Positions 32,323 to 41,464 of a stretch of DNA of 64,000 nucleotides are shown here, piece by piece. The notes below the pieces were generated by a model. It ran no database searches, had not been told where the DNA came from, and saw only the letters and a program-made list of their open reading frames with translations. Every line of letters begins with the position of its first letter. The first letter of the stretch is position 1. The position numbers and the translations under genes were made by a program. The stretch comes from Prolixibacteraceae bacterium (GTDB lineage: Bacteria; Bacteroidota; Bacteroidia; Bacteroidales; Prolixibacteraceae), in assembly GCA_021740385.1 (NCBI GenBank), contig JAIOZY010000004.1, positions 62,001 to 126,000 of the forward strand, read 5' to 3'.

Positions 32323-35300
32323 ATGAAGCCATTTGTTCATTTACATGTCCACTCGCAATATTCAATTCTCGATGGCCAGGCCAACATCAGGGCATTGGTC
32401 GATAAGGCAAAAGCCGATGGAATGAAAGCGCTTGCTTTAACCGACCACGGTACCATGTTTGGGGTAAAGGAATTTTGGAATGCATGTAAATCGGCCGATT
32501 ACGGGAACAACGATGTGCCCCGCGAAAAATGGTTCGTAGTGAAACCCATTATCGGGTGCGAAACATACGTGGCTGCCCGTGGCATTGAAAGCAAAACCAC
32601 CAAAGAAGACCGTGCCGGTTATCACCTTGTGTTGCTGGCCAAAAATTATACCGGTTACAAAAACCTGCTCAAGCTCATTTCAATTGCCAACACCGAGGGC
32701 ATGTATTATAAACCGCGTATTGACCGGTCGTTACTTGAAAAATATCACGAAGGGCTGATTGTTTCAACTGCCTGTTTGGGAGGCGAAGTGCCGAAGAAAA
32801 TCATGGCCGGCGATATAGCCGGCGCCTCGGAAGCCATAAACTGGCACAAAAACCTGTTTGGCGAAGATTTTTACCTCGAGTTGCACCGCCACCCGGCCGA
32901 ATCGCCCCGGGAGCGGGAAGAGGTGTACGATAACCAGGTGCTGGTGAACAAGGAAATGATTGAGCTGTCGGAAAAACACGCGGTAAGGCTCATCGCTGCC
33001 AACGATGTACACTTTACAAACAAAGAAGATGCCGATGCCCACGACATTCTGATATGCCTGAATACCGGAAAAAATATCGACGATGAAAAGCGGATGAGGT
33101 ACACCAAGCAGGAGTGGTTCAAAACCACCAAAGAGATGAATGAACTGTTTGCCGATATCCCGGAAGCGCTCGAAAACACACAGGAAATTGCCGATAAAGT
33201 TGAAGTATACGAGCTCGATTCACAGCCCATTATGCCCGAATTTCCCATTCCCGCCGAATTCTCAACTATTGAGGAATACCAAAAAAAATATTCGGAAGGC
33301 GACCTCAAAAAGGAATTTGAGCACTATGCCCGTTTTGGAAGTTTCGAAAAAGTGCTTCGCATAAAATTCGAGGCCGATTACCTTGCTCACCTGGTAAAAA
33401 CCGGGGCAAAAAACAGGTATGCCGATGTAAGTGAAGAACTCCAGGCCCGCATCGATTTCGAGCTCAATACCATCAAACAAATGGGTTTTCCGGGCTATTT
33501 CCTTATTGTGCAGGACTTTATAAACGCTGCCCGTGAAATGGGCGTGATTGTTGGCCCGGGACGCGGATCGGCAGCCGGCTCGGTGGTGGCATATTGCGTG
33601 GGCATAACCAATGTCGACCCGGTAAAATTCGATTTACTGTTCGAACGTTTCCTGAACCCCGACCGTATTTCAATGCCCGATATCGACATTGACTTTGATG
33701 ATGATGGCCGCCAGCAGGTGCTCGACTGGGTGACCGAAAAATACGGGCAGGACAGGGTTGCCCACATTTGCACCTTTGGCACCATGGCTGCAAAAATGGC
33801 CATTCGCGATGTGGCACGTGTGCTGCAACTGCCCCTTTCCGAAGCCGACCGCCTGGCAAAAATGGTTCCCGAAACCCCGAAAATCACCCTGCAAAAAGCC
33901 TACACCGAAAACCCGCAACTCGAAATTGAGAAGAAATCAACGAACAGGCTTATTGCCGACACCATCCGTTTTGCCGAATCGCTCGAGGGTTCGGTGCGCC
34001 AAACGGGGGTACATGCCTGCGGCATCATTATTGGCCGCGAGCCGTTGTTTGAACACATACCGCTGATGCCCACGAAAGAGGAATCGTTGCTTACCACCCA
34101 GTACGATGGCCGGTTTGTTGAAGATATTGGTTTGTTGAAAATGGACTTCCTGGGCCTCAAAACCCTCTCGATCATTAAGGAATGCCTCGATAATATTAAA
34201 CTTTCAAAAGGGCATAACATCGATATTGATGCCATACCCTTCGACGATGAAGAGACGTACGCGCTTTTCAGCCGGGGCGATACAACGGCCATTTTCCAGT
34301 TTGAATCCGACGGGATGAAAAAATGGCTGCGCCTGCTCAAACCCAACCGCTTTGAAGATCTCGTTGCCATGAATGCACTTTACCGTCCCGGGCCCATGGA
34401 ATACATACCCAACTATGTAAAGCGCAAACACGGCGAAGAGGCGATCCACTATGACCATCCCATAATGGAAACCTACCTGAAAGACACCTACGGAATTACC
34501 GTTTTCCAGGAACAGGTAATGTTACAGGCGCGTGCCCTTGGCGGGTTTACACGCGGGCAAAGCGATACCCTTCGGAAAGCCATGGGCAAGAAAAAATTCA
34601 AATTGATGGAAGAGCTGAAAACGCTTTTCAAAGAGGGGTGTTTGAAAAACAATGAATTTACCGATAAATTTAAGCCCACCACGAAAATTAAAACCCCCGA
34701 AGAACTGGTCGAAAAAATATGGAAAGACTGGGAGGCTTTTGCCCAATATGCATTTAACAAATCGCACTCGGTGTGTTATGCTTACATCGCGTATCAAACC
34801 GGTTACCTCAAAGCCCATTACCCGGCCGAGTTTATGGCAGCCGTGCTTAGCCGCAACCTGTCGAACATCGACCGTATTTCACTTTTCATGGGCGAGTGCC
34901 ATCACCTTGGCATAAAGGTGCTTGGCCCCGACGTAAACGAATCGTACAATAAATTTACCGTGAACAAAAACGGCGAGATCAGATTTGGAATGGCTGGTGT
35001 AAAAGGCGTGGGCGATGCTGCCGTGAGGGATATTGTAAAGGAACGCGATCAGAACGGTTTGTTTAGAAGCATTTGGGATTTTGCCGAGCGGGTTAATCTG
35101 CAATCGGTAAGTAAAAAAACATGGGAGGCATTGGTTTACTCGGGCGGTTTCGATTCACTCTCCGAGTTTTACCGCTCGCAGTTTTTCATACCCGATAAAA
35201 ACGAGCTCAACTTCATTGAAAACCTCATGCGCTACGGGAACCTCATTCAAAACGAACGGCAAATGGCACAACAATCGCTGTTCGGGGGCATGCAGCAAAT

Positions 35301-36009
35301 CGACATTAAAAAACCGCGCCCTGTTCCCGACGACGAGTGGCCCAGCATTGTAAAACTCGAACACGAGAAAAACGCCATTGGCATGTACCTTACAGCACAT
35401 CCGCTCGACGATTACAGTCTTGAAATTGACACTTTTTGCACCAAAGGGGTAAACCTGGCCATGCTAAACGAAAACATGGCTGATTTTAAGGGCAGGGAGC
35501 TAAACCTTGCCGGGATGGTAACCGATGCCTACGAAGGGCTGAACAAAAAAGGCACACGCTTTTCGAGCCTAACATTAACCGATTACGAAGGCTCCTTAAA
35601 AACTTATTTTTTCCGGAACGATCATCTCAATTTTGGTAAGTATTGTCAAAAAGGATTATTCCTTTTGGTGAGGGGGAAAGTTGTGCCCCGCTACCGGCGC
35701 GACGACAATGCCCCCGAAGTGCTCGAATTCAAAATATCGAACATCGAATTGCTGCAGGAGGTGCGAAAAGAGCGGGTAAAAACCATTTCGCTCGAAATGC
35801 CGCTCCAGCTTGTTACCGATTCATTCCTGAACGAATTTTCGCGGCTTTGTGAACTGAATAAAGGAAAAGCACACCTCGATTTCAGAATCAGCGATCATGA
35901 AACAAAATCATGCATTCAGCTTTTTTCACGTAACATGCGGGTTTACCCCAACGATGTTTTTATCGATTATTTGAGAAGTAAAGAAGGAATTATATTCAAA
36001 ATCAATTAA
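32323..36009 (+). CDS. dnaE: DNA polymerase III alpha subunit
   Basis: The 1228-residue replicative polymerase has, in order, a PHP domain (HLHVHSQYSILDGQ near residue 5, ALTDHGTMFG), a C-family palm with catalytic aspartates in PDIDIDFDD near residue 451 and the GPGRGSAAGSVVAYCVG motif, and a fingers/tau-binding region with the conserved MNALYRPGPMEYIPNYVKRK. A helix-hairpin-helix part and a C-terminal OB-fold (LNLAGMVTDAYEGLNKKGTR) complete it. It is complete and of normal length for DnaE1. trxA follows 55 bases later. Confidence 0.97.
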   Translation: MKPFVHLHVHSQYSILDGQANIRALVDKAKADGMKALALTDHGTMFGVKEFWNACKSADYGNNDVPREKWFVVKPIIGCETYVAARGIESKTTKEDRAGYHLVLLAKNYTGYKNLLKLISIANTEGMYYKPRIDRSLLEKYHEGLIVSTACLGGEVPKKIMAGDIAGASEAINWHKNLFGEDFYLELHRHPAESPREREEVYDNQVLVNKEMIELSEKHAVRLIAANDVHFTNKEDADAHDILICLNTGKNIDDEKRMRYTKQEWFKTTKEMNELFADIPEALENTQEIADKVEVYELDSQPIMPEFPIPAEFSTIEEYQKKYSEGDLKKEFEHYARFGSFEKVLRIKFEADYLAHLVKTGAKNRYADVSEELQARIDFELNTIKQMGFPGYFLIVQDFINAAREMGVIVGPGRGSAAGSVVAYCVGITNVDPVKFDLLFERFLNPDRISMPDIDIDFDDDGRQQVLDWVTEKYGQDRVAHICTFGTMAAKMAIRDVARVLQLPLSEADRLAKMVPETPKITLQKAYTENPQLEIEKKSTNRLIADTIRFAESLEGSVRQTGVHACGIIIGREPLFEHIPLMPTKEESLLTTQYDGRFVEDIGLLKMDFLGLKTLSIIKECLDNIKLSKGHNIDIDAIPFDDEETYALFSRGDTTAIFQFESDGMKKWLRLLKPNRFEDLVAMNALYRPGPMEYIPNYVKRKHGEEAIHYDHPIMETYLKDTYGITVFQEQVMLQARALGGFTRGQSDTLRKAMGKKKFKLMEELKTLFKEGCLKNNEFTDKFKPTTKIKTPEELVEKIWKDWEAFAQYAFNKSHSVCYAYIAYQTGYLKAHYPAEFMAAVLSRNLSNIDRISLFMGECHHLGIKVLGPDVNESYNKFTVNKNGEIRFGMAGVKGVGDAAVRDIVKERDQNGLFRSIWDFAERVNLQSVSKKTWEALVYSGGFDSLSEFYRSQFFIPDKNELNFIENLMRYGNLIQNERQMAQQSLFGGMQQIDIKKPRPVPDDEWPSIVKLEHEKNAIGMYLTAHPLDDYSLEIDTFCTKGVNLAMLNENMADFKGRELNLAGMVTDAYEGLNKKGTRFSSLTLTDYEGSLKTYFFRNDHLNFGKYCQKGLFLLVRGKVVPRYRRDDNAPEVLEFKISNIELLQEVRKERVKTISLEMPLQLVTDSFLNEFSRLCELNKGKAHLDFRISDHETKSCIQLFSRNMRVYPNDVFIDYLRSKEGIIFKIN

Positions 36010-36064
36010 ATTTGTTGCGCTGTTATTAAGAATAAAAAATTTAAAATATTAAAACATAATTATT

Positions 36065-36382
36065 ATGGCTATAGAAGTAAATGATGCAAATTTTGATGAG
36101 ATTGTCCTCCAGTCGGAATTGCCCGTGTTGGTAGACTTTTGGGCCGAATGGTGTGGCCCCTGCCGAATGATAGGCCCCATTGTTGAAGAACTTGCAGAGG
36201 AATATGAGGGTAAGGCAATATTTGTAAAAATGGATGTTGACAGTAACCCGGCCATACCGCAAAAATACGGTATCCGCAATATCCCAACCATCCTCTTTTT
36301 TAAGGGAGGCCAACAAGCAGATAAACAGGTTGGCGCCGTGCCAAAAACCGTTTTAGCGCAAAAAATTGATGCATTGTTGTAA
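36065..36382 (+). CDS. trxA: thioredoxin
   Basis: The 105-residue cytoplasmic thioredoxin has the active site WCGPC at residues 29-33, the cis-Pro loop RNIPTILFFKGG and no signal peptide. It reduces disulfides in ribonucleotide reductase and other targets. It follows dnaE by 55 bases and is ended by a clear terminator. Confidence 0.96.
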   Translation: MAIEVNDANFDEIVLQSELPVLVDFWAEWCGPCRMIGPIVEELAEEYEGKAIFVKMDVDSNPAIPQKYGIRNIPTILFFKGGQQADKQVGAVPKTVLAQKIDALL

Positions 36383-36684
36383 AAACAAAAAACTGAAAAA
36401 AATATAAGGCTGTCCCCAAAGGGCAGCCTTAATTGTTTTAAAAAAAATTTCCCAAAAGTCAACCCCTCATAACATAAATTTATATGTTGAAAAACAACTT
36501 TATAAGTGATATTTCTGCCAAAAGTCTTTAGCTTTTTAAAATTTTCTTGTTTATTTTAGAAGAGTTTTCAATCGGGGCATTGTCCCTTTTTGAAAAACAC
36601 CGGCGACCATACCGCACATGCGGTGATTCTCAATAATTAAGCAATCAATTAACAATTTCAAACCAATCATTAACCATTTTTTCT
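36383..36684. promoter_or_regulatory. upstream region of the hydrogenase operon
   Basis: After the trxA terminator the 250 bases before hydC have no gene. They contain the perfect palindrome ACCGCA-CA-TGCGGT at 36611-36624, about 60 bp upstream of the hydC ATG, which could be an operator. I cannot match it to a known regulator such as Rex. The last 60 bases are AT-rich leader. Confidence 0.45.
36406..36437 (+). terminator. terminator of the dnaE-trxA unit
   Basis: AAGGCTG (36406-36412) and CAGCCTT (36424-36430) form a 7-bp stem, extended by CCC/GGG inside, followed by AATTGTTTT. Located 24 bases after the trxA stop. Confidence 0.75.
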
Positions 36685-37149
36685 ATGGATCCAACACAAG
36701 AGCTAATTTCCAGTTTAGCCGACCGCTACGGACGAAGCAGGGAAAATTTGTTGCCTATTCTTCAGGGAGTGGTGCAAAAAGAAAAGTATTTATCGGACTA
36801 TTTGATGATTGAAATAGCCCGTGAGCTTGACCTGCCGGCTGCCGAAGTATACGGTACGGCAACATTTTACTCCTTTCTCGAATACAAACAAATGGGGACG
36901 TATATCATCAGGGTATGCAAAACCATTACGTGTTCTATGAAAGGGAAAAACCAAATACTCCTTGCCATTCAGAACATGCTCAAAATCGGGGTGGGCGAAA
37001 CAACGCCTGACCGAAAGTTCTCGCTGCTCGAAACCAACTGTTTGGGTTGGTGCCATAAAGCTCCTGCTATGCTCATCAACGATGAGGTATATACCGAACT
37101 TACACCTGAAAAGGTTCGTGGAATTCTTACTGAATATTTAAAAAAATAG
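36685..37149 (+). CDS. hydC: NAD-linked [FeFe]-hydrogenase gamma subunit (NuoE-like)
   Basis: The 154-residue thioredoxin-like [2Fe-2S] protein has ligands C78, C83, C119 and C123, in the C-x4-C…C-x3-C pattern of NuoE/HydC (VCKTITC and NCLGWC). The helical N-terminal half (YGRSRENLLPILQGVVQKE) is the usual NuoE opening. It passes electrons within the HydABC complex. It is the first gene of a compact operon, with six bases to hydB. Confidence 0.93.
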   Translation: MDPTQELISSLADRYGRSRENLLPILQGVVQKEKYLSDYLMIEIARELDLPAAEVYGTATFYSFLEYKQMGTYIIRVCKTITCSMKGKNQILLAIQNMLKIGVGETTPDRKFSLLETNCLGWCHKAPAMLINDEVYTELTPEKVRGILTEYLKK

Positions 37150-37155
37150 GGAATT

Positions 37156-38340
37156 ATGGCAATTACGTATAACCTCAAAAGAGCTGATTTCATTTTCAGA
37201 AATGAAAACGACTGGGAAAAAATTCTCAACCGTACACTTCAGCGCGATAAGCAGGAACTGATAAACGAACTGATCAGTTCGGAATTAAAAGGGCGCGGGG
37301 GCGCAGGTTTCCCTACCGGTTTAAAGTGGAAGCTTGCAAACGAAGCCGTGTCAGATGAAAAGTATGTTATTTGTAACGCCGATGAAGGTGAACCCGGTAC
37401 CTTTAAGGACCGCGAAATACTAACCAAAGTTCCGTTTAAGGTAATGTCGGCCATGGCCATTTGCGGTTACATTATCGGGGCAAAAAAGGGATTTATTTAC
37501 CTCAGAGGGGAATACAAATACCTTCAGCCCGATCTTGAAAAAATCATTGCCGAATTTGAATATTATTGCAAAGAGATCAATTTCGACTTCACAATAAATA
37601 TATTCATGGGTAGCGGTGCTTATATCTGTGGCGAAGAAACCGCGCTGTTTGAATCGATGGAAGGGAAGCGTGGGGAACCCCGTAATAAACCCCCATTCCC
37701 GACAAATTCCGGGTACATGGGAAAACCAACGGTAATTAATAACGTTGAAACGCTGGCCCATACGTATACCATTTTTAAACACGGTTCGAAAAAATTCTAC
37801 GATCTGGGCGTTCAGTTTTCAAGGGGCACAAAACTCTTCTCGGTATCGGGCGATACGCCTAAACCCGGGATTTATGAACTCGAACTGGGCATGAGCCTGC
37901 AGGATTTTGTCGATGAATTTGGCGACGGCGACACCAAAGCAGTGCAGGTAGGTGGCGCTTCAGGTTTCCTGGTGCCACGTAAACGCTTTGGCGAAACAGC
38001 CATTGGTTTTAAAGGAAAGCTTACCGGTATTTCGCTTCCCACGGGTGGTTCAATGATGCTGTTTAACAGCTCACGGTCAATGTTCAACGTGCTCGATAAT
38101 TACCTCGAATTTTTCAGGGAAGAGTCGTGCGGGCAATGTACACCGTGCCGTGTTGGCTGCCAGCAGTTGCATATTGGTATTAAAGCAGTAAAACAAGGTG
38201 CTAAGCCTGCCTCCTATCTCGATAAGTTGCTCAAGCTTACCGAAACCATGCAGTATACCGCGAAATGTGGTCTGGGGCAATCGGTAGCCAATTCGTTCTC
38301 GTCAATAGTAGAAAACTTCCGCGAAGAGATGATTTATTAA
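37156..38340 (+). CDS. hydB: NAD-linked [FeFe]-hydrogenase beta subunit (NuoF-like, short)
   Basis: The 394-residue flavoprotein oxidises or reduces NAD(H) through FMN. The FMN/NADH-binding signature GRGGAGFPTGLKW lies at residues 46-58 and NADEGEPGTFKDR at 74-86. The NuoF-type [4Fe-4S] ligands are in ESCGQCTPCRVGC, with the last cysteine in AKCGLGQS. Thermotoga-type HydB has in addition an N-terminal [2Fe-2S] domain and a C-terminal ferredoxin domain. Both are absent here and the gene is otherwise intact. That short form resembles the subunit of ferredoxin-independent NADH hydrogenases, so bifurcation should not be assumed. Confidence 0.93.
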   Translation: MAITYNLKRADFIFRNENDWEKILNRTLQRDKQELINELISSELKGRGGAGFPTGLKWKLANEAVSDEKYVICNADEGEPGTFKDREILTKVPFKVMSAMAICGYIIGAKKGFIYLRGEYKYLQPDLEKIIAEFEYYCKEINFDFTINIFMGSGAYICGEETALFESMEGKRGEPRNKPPFPTNSGYMGKPTVINNVETLAHTYTIFKHGSKKFYDLGVQFSRGTKLFSVSGDTPKPGIYELELGMSLQDFVDEFGDGDTKAVQVGGASGFLVPRKRFGETAIGFKGKLTGISLPTGGSMMLFNSSRSMFNVLDNYLEFFREESCGQCTPCRVGCQQLHIGIKAVKQGAKPASYLDKLLKLTETMQYTAKCGLGQSVANSFSSIVENFREEMIY

Positions 38341-38347
38341 TTTTAAA

Positions 38348-40147
38348 ATGAGTAAAATGAGCAAAAAGATAAATATCACGATCAACGGTGTTGTATACGA
38401 AGTGGACGAGGGGCTTACCATTCTCGAGGCTGCTCAAAGCGCCGGGATCAATATTCCAACACTGTGTTACCATAAAGACCTCTGTATTGCCGGAAACTGC
38501 CGGGTGTGCGTTGTAGAAATTGTAGGGCAAAAACGCCTTGCTGCATCTTGTGCAACACCCTGTCAGGAAAACATGGAAATACTTACAAATACGCTGAATG
38601 TAAGGAATTCAAGAAAGCATATTATTGAGTTGCTGCTGTCGGAGCATAATGCCGATTGCACAAAGTGTTACAAAAACGGGAATTGCGAGCTTCAGGAACT
38701 GGCCGCCGAGTACAAAATCATGTCGCAGGATCTTATTGGGCTTGTCCCTTATAAGGATTATACCATCGACATGTTTTCGCCTTCGATCATAAAAGACGAC
38801 AGCCGGTGCATTCGCTGCCAGCGGTGTGTGCGCACCTGTGCCGAGCTTCAGGGAGTTAATGCCCTTACCGTTGCCTACAAAGGCGATAAAATGAAGATTG
38901 CCACATTCTTCGAAAACTCGATGAACGATGTTGTTTGTACCAATTGCGGACAGTGTGTTAACCATTGTCCCACGGGTGCACTCATCGAGAAAAACTACAT
39001 TGAAGAAGTGTGGGAAGCCATCTCCGATCCCGATAAGCATGTGGTAATTCAAACAGCCCCGGCTGTGCGTGTTGGCCTTGGCGAAGAAATGGGCTTCGAA
39101 CCCGGCGAAAGGGTCACGGGCAAAATGGTGGCTGCTTTGAAAAACCTTGGTTTCGATTCGGTGCTCGATACCGATTTTACGGCCGACCTAACCATTATGG
39201 AAGAGGGAACGGAATTGCTAACACGGCTTAAAAAAGCGTTGGTTGATAAAGATAAAAATGTCAAATTACCAATGACAACATCCTGTTCGCCGGGTTGGGT
39301 TAAGTTTATCGAGCACATGTTTCCCGAGTACCTCGAAAATGTTTCAACCTGCAAGTCGCCACAGCAAATGTTTGGGGCACTGGCAAAAACATACTATGCA
39401 AAAGCACGCAAACTCGATCCCGAAAAAATCGTTTCGGTCTCGGTTATGCCCTGTACCGCTAAAAAGTTCGAGGCAAGCAGGCCAGAAATGCACGACAGCG
39501 GCTACCGTGATGTCGACATTGTTTTAACAACCCGAGAGTTGGCCATCATGATCAAACAGGCCGGCATCGATTTCCGTAAGCTGCCCGACAAAAAGTTCGA
39601 CCGCTTAATGGGCGAGTCGTCAGGTGCTGCTGTTATTTTCGGTGCAACAGGTGGTGTTATGGAAGCTGCTTTACGTACAGCTTATGAATTGGTTACCGGG
39701 CGCGAAGTGCCTTTCGAAGACCTAAACATCATGCCTGTTCGTGGAATGGACGGTGTGCGTGAAGCTTCAGTAAAAATAGAGAAACCGCTCGAAAACTGGG
39801 CTTTTCTCGATGGTGTTGAACTCAAATGCGCCGTTGCACACGGGCTTGTTAATGCCAAAAAGGTGATGGATGCCGTGAAAAGCAAAAAGGCAGACTACCA
39901 CTTTATCGAGATCATGGCATGCCCCGGCGGATGCCTTGGCGGTGGGGGTCAACCCATCCCTACGAATCCTGAAATAAGGGCAAAACGTACACAGGCAATA
40001 TACGCGGAGGATAAAAACCTGCCAATACGTAAATCGCACGAGAACCCTGAAATCATTAAAATTTATAAGGATTTTCTTGGTGAGCCGTTGGGCAAAAAGT
40101 CGCATGAATTATTGCATACAACCTATGTGGGAAGAAACAGGTATTAG
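38348..40147 (+). CDS. hydA: [FeFe]-hydrogenase catalytic subunit
   Basis: The 599-residue enzyme makes or consumes H2. Domains in order: an N-terminal [2Fe-2S] ferredoxin (C40, C51, C54, C68), the His/Cys cluster site (H100, C104, C107, C113), two [4Fe-4S] sites (C154-x2-C-x2-C-x3-C164 and C197-x2-C-x2-C-x3-C207), then the H-cluster domain. The last shows the loops TSCSPGW near 311, VMPCTAKKFE and EIMACPGGCLGGGGQP. The first loop has Ser where many enzymes have a second Cys. There is a C-terminal tail of about 60 residues. The maturases hydEFG are not in the window. It is the last gene of hydCBA and is followed by a strong terminator. Confidence 0.95.
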   Translation: MSKMSKKINITINGVVYEVDEGLTILEAAQSAGINIPTLCYHKDLCIAGNCRVCVVEIVGQKRLAASCATPCQENMEILTNTLNVRNSRKHIIELLLSEHNADCTKCYKNGNCELQELAAEYKIMSQDLIGLVPYKDYTIDMFSPSIIKDDSRCIRCQRCVRTCAELQGVNALTVAYKGDKMKIATFFENSMNDVVCTNCGQCVNHCPTGALIEKNYIEEVWEAISDPDKHVVIQTAPAVRVGLGEEMGFEPGERVTGKMVAALKNLGFDSVLDTDFTADLTIMEEGTELLTRLKKALVDKDKNVKLPMTTSCSPGWVKFIEHMFPEYLENVSTCKSPQQMFGALAKTYYAKARKLDPEKIVSVSVMPCTAKKFEASRPEMHDSGYRDVDIVLTTRELAIMIKQAGIDFRKLPDKKFDRLMGESSGAAVIFGATGGVMEAALRTAYELVTGREVPFEDLNIMPVRGMDGVREASVKIEKPLENWAFLDGVELKCAVAHGLVNAKKVMDAVKSKKADYHFIEIMACPGGCLGGGGQPIPTNPEIRAKRTQAIYAEDKNLPIRKSHENPEIIKIYKDFLGEPLGKKSHELLHTTYVGRNRY

Positions 40148-40172
40148 CCTGTAAGAACAGAATAAAATCTGA

Positions 40173-40205
40173 AGCCCGGTACCTACAAAAGTGCCGGGCT
40201 TTTTT
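40173..40205 (+). terminator. terminator of the hydCBA operon
   Basis: AGCCCGGTAC (40173-40182) pairs with GTGCCGGGCT (40191-40200) with one G-U pair and an 8-base loop, followed by five more T. It lies 25 bases after hydA. Confidence 0.92.
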
Positions 40206-40222
40206 CAATTCGTTCAAATCGC

Positions 40223-40230
40223 TAAATTTG
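40223..40230 (+). promoter_or_regulatory. candidate -7 box TAAATTTG
   Basis: A perfect match to TAnnTTTG, 22 bases upstream of the next gene's ATG (40253) and just after the hydCBA terminator. Confidence 0.5.
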
Positions 40231-40252
40231 GAGACCGATTAATTAAAAAGTC

Positions 40253-41386
40253 ATGAATAAAATAACTTTATCTGTATTTCTTCTGTTTTTCTTCTTTCAT
40301 TCGGTTGCTCAGCATAAAATCTCCTGGCAAAATTCAAGGGGCAATGCACAGTTAACCGGGGTAACTTCAGCCGGTTTTCCCGAAGAAATTGAATTGAAAT
40401 GGACATTCAGGGCCGGGGGCATGTTTAAATCGGCTCCCGTTATTTCAGATGGAAAAATTGTTGTTGGCAGTACAAATGGCACACTCTATTGCCTTAATTT
40501 AAAGGGCGATTCGCTTTGGGGGTTTAAAACCGGAAATGCCTTTGAGGCTCCCGCGTTAATAAGCAATGGTATTGTTTATATCGGAAACCTGACCGGGATG
40601 TTTTATGCCCTGAATTTGAAAAACGGCAAAAAAATATGGCAGTACAAAACCGACAACCAGATAATGGGTGCCCCGGCAATCATTACTTCAGGCGGCAGGG
40701 AAACACTCGCTGTTGGCAGCTACGATTACTACCTGCATGGAATTGATGCTCAAACCGGGAATGGTTTATGGAAATACGAATCAGATAATTTTCTGAACAG
40801 CGCCCCTTCTGTTTGGGGCAACAACGCCGTTTTTGGCGGGTGCGACGGGTTTTTACACATTGTTGATATGGGAACAGGAGAAACGTCGGGTAAAATTGAA
40901 GTAGCCACATACGTGGCCTCATCGCCCGCTGTTGTTGACGAAACAGCTTACATTGGCGATTACGACGGGGGTTTTAATTGCATCGACCTTAAGAATAAAA
41001 AAATACGTTGGCGTTACCAGAATACAAAAAACGATTTGCCGTTTATTGCATCCCCTTCGGTTATTGGCGATAAAATTTTTATAGGAAGCCGCGATAAATT
41101 TATGTATTGCTTTAACCGGGAAAGCGGTGAAATTATTTGGGAAAAAAATACCGGCAGCCGCATTGATGCATCAACGGTTGTTAATAAAAAACACGTTTTG
41201 CTTGTGAACATGCGGGGTGATTTAATGTTACTCGATAGTGAAACCGGAAAAACGTTGTGGAATTACGAATTGGGAATAGGTATAATGAATACGCCCGCTG
41301 TTATAGATAATACCATAATTGTTGCCGGAAGCGATGGGAGTATTTATTGTTTTGCCTCCCCCAACCCCTCCAAAGGAGGGGAGTAG
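40253..41386 (+). CDS. exported PQQ-type beta-propeller protein
   Basis: The 377-residue protein has a signal peptide (KITLSVFLLFFFFHSVAQ) and about eight PQQ-like blades with the typical A-x-D-x-x-T-G-x-x-x-W rhythm (GIDAQTGNGLWKYE, CFNRESGEIIWEKN, LLDSETGKTLWNYE). It resembles BamB or quinoprotein-like scaffolds. The catalytic residues of alcohol dehydrogenases are not evident, so a binding or assembly role in the periplasm is likelier. The last 11 codons (…ASPNPSKGGE) come from a dispersed GC palindrome, so the C-terminus has been remodelled by the repeat. The next gene follows after 78 bases. Confidence 0.8.
   Translation: MNKITLSVFLLFFFFHSVAQHKISWQNSRGNAQLTGVTSAGFPEEIELKWTFRAGGMFKSAPVISDGKIVVGSTNGTLYCLNLKGDSLWGFKTGNAFEAPALISNGIVYIGNLTGMFYALNLKNGKKIWQYKTDNQIMGAPAIITSGGRETLAVGSYDYYLHGIDAQTGNGLWKYESDNFLNSAPSVWGNNAVFGGCDGFLHIVDMGTGETSGKIEVATYVASSPAVVDETAYIGDYDGGFNCIDLKNKKIRWRYQNTKNDLPFIASPSVIGDKIFIGSRDKFMYCFNRESGEIIWEKNTGSRIDASTVVNKKHVLLVNMRGDLMLLDSETGKTLWNYELGIGIMNTPAVIDNTIIVAGSDGSIYCFASPNPSKGGE
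41354..41381. repeat. dispersed GC-rich palindrome, copy 3, inside a coding end
   Basis: GCCTCCCCCAA (41354-41364) is the exact reverse complement of 14526-14536. It is followed by CCCCTCC-AAA-GGAGGGG (41365-41381). The repeat codes for the C-terminal residues of the propeller protein. A degenerate relative (CCCCTCTGGAGG) lies at 41522-41533 in the first codons of the next gene. Confidence 0.6.
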
Positions 41387-41464
41387 GAGTTGACCTGACC
41401 ATAATCGTTCCTCAATGGAAGGGAATAGGTTTATAAAAAATATTAACAATAAAACATTTAATGA

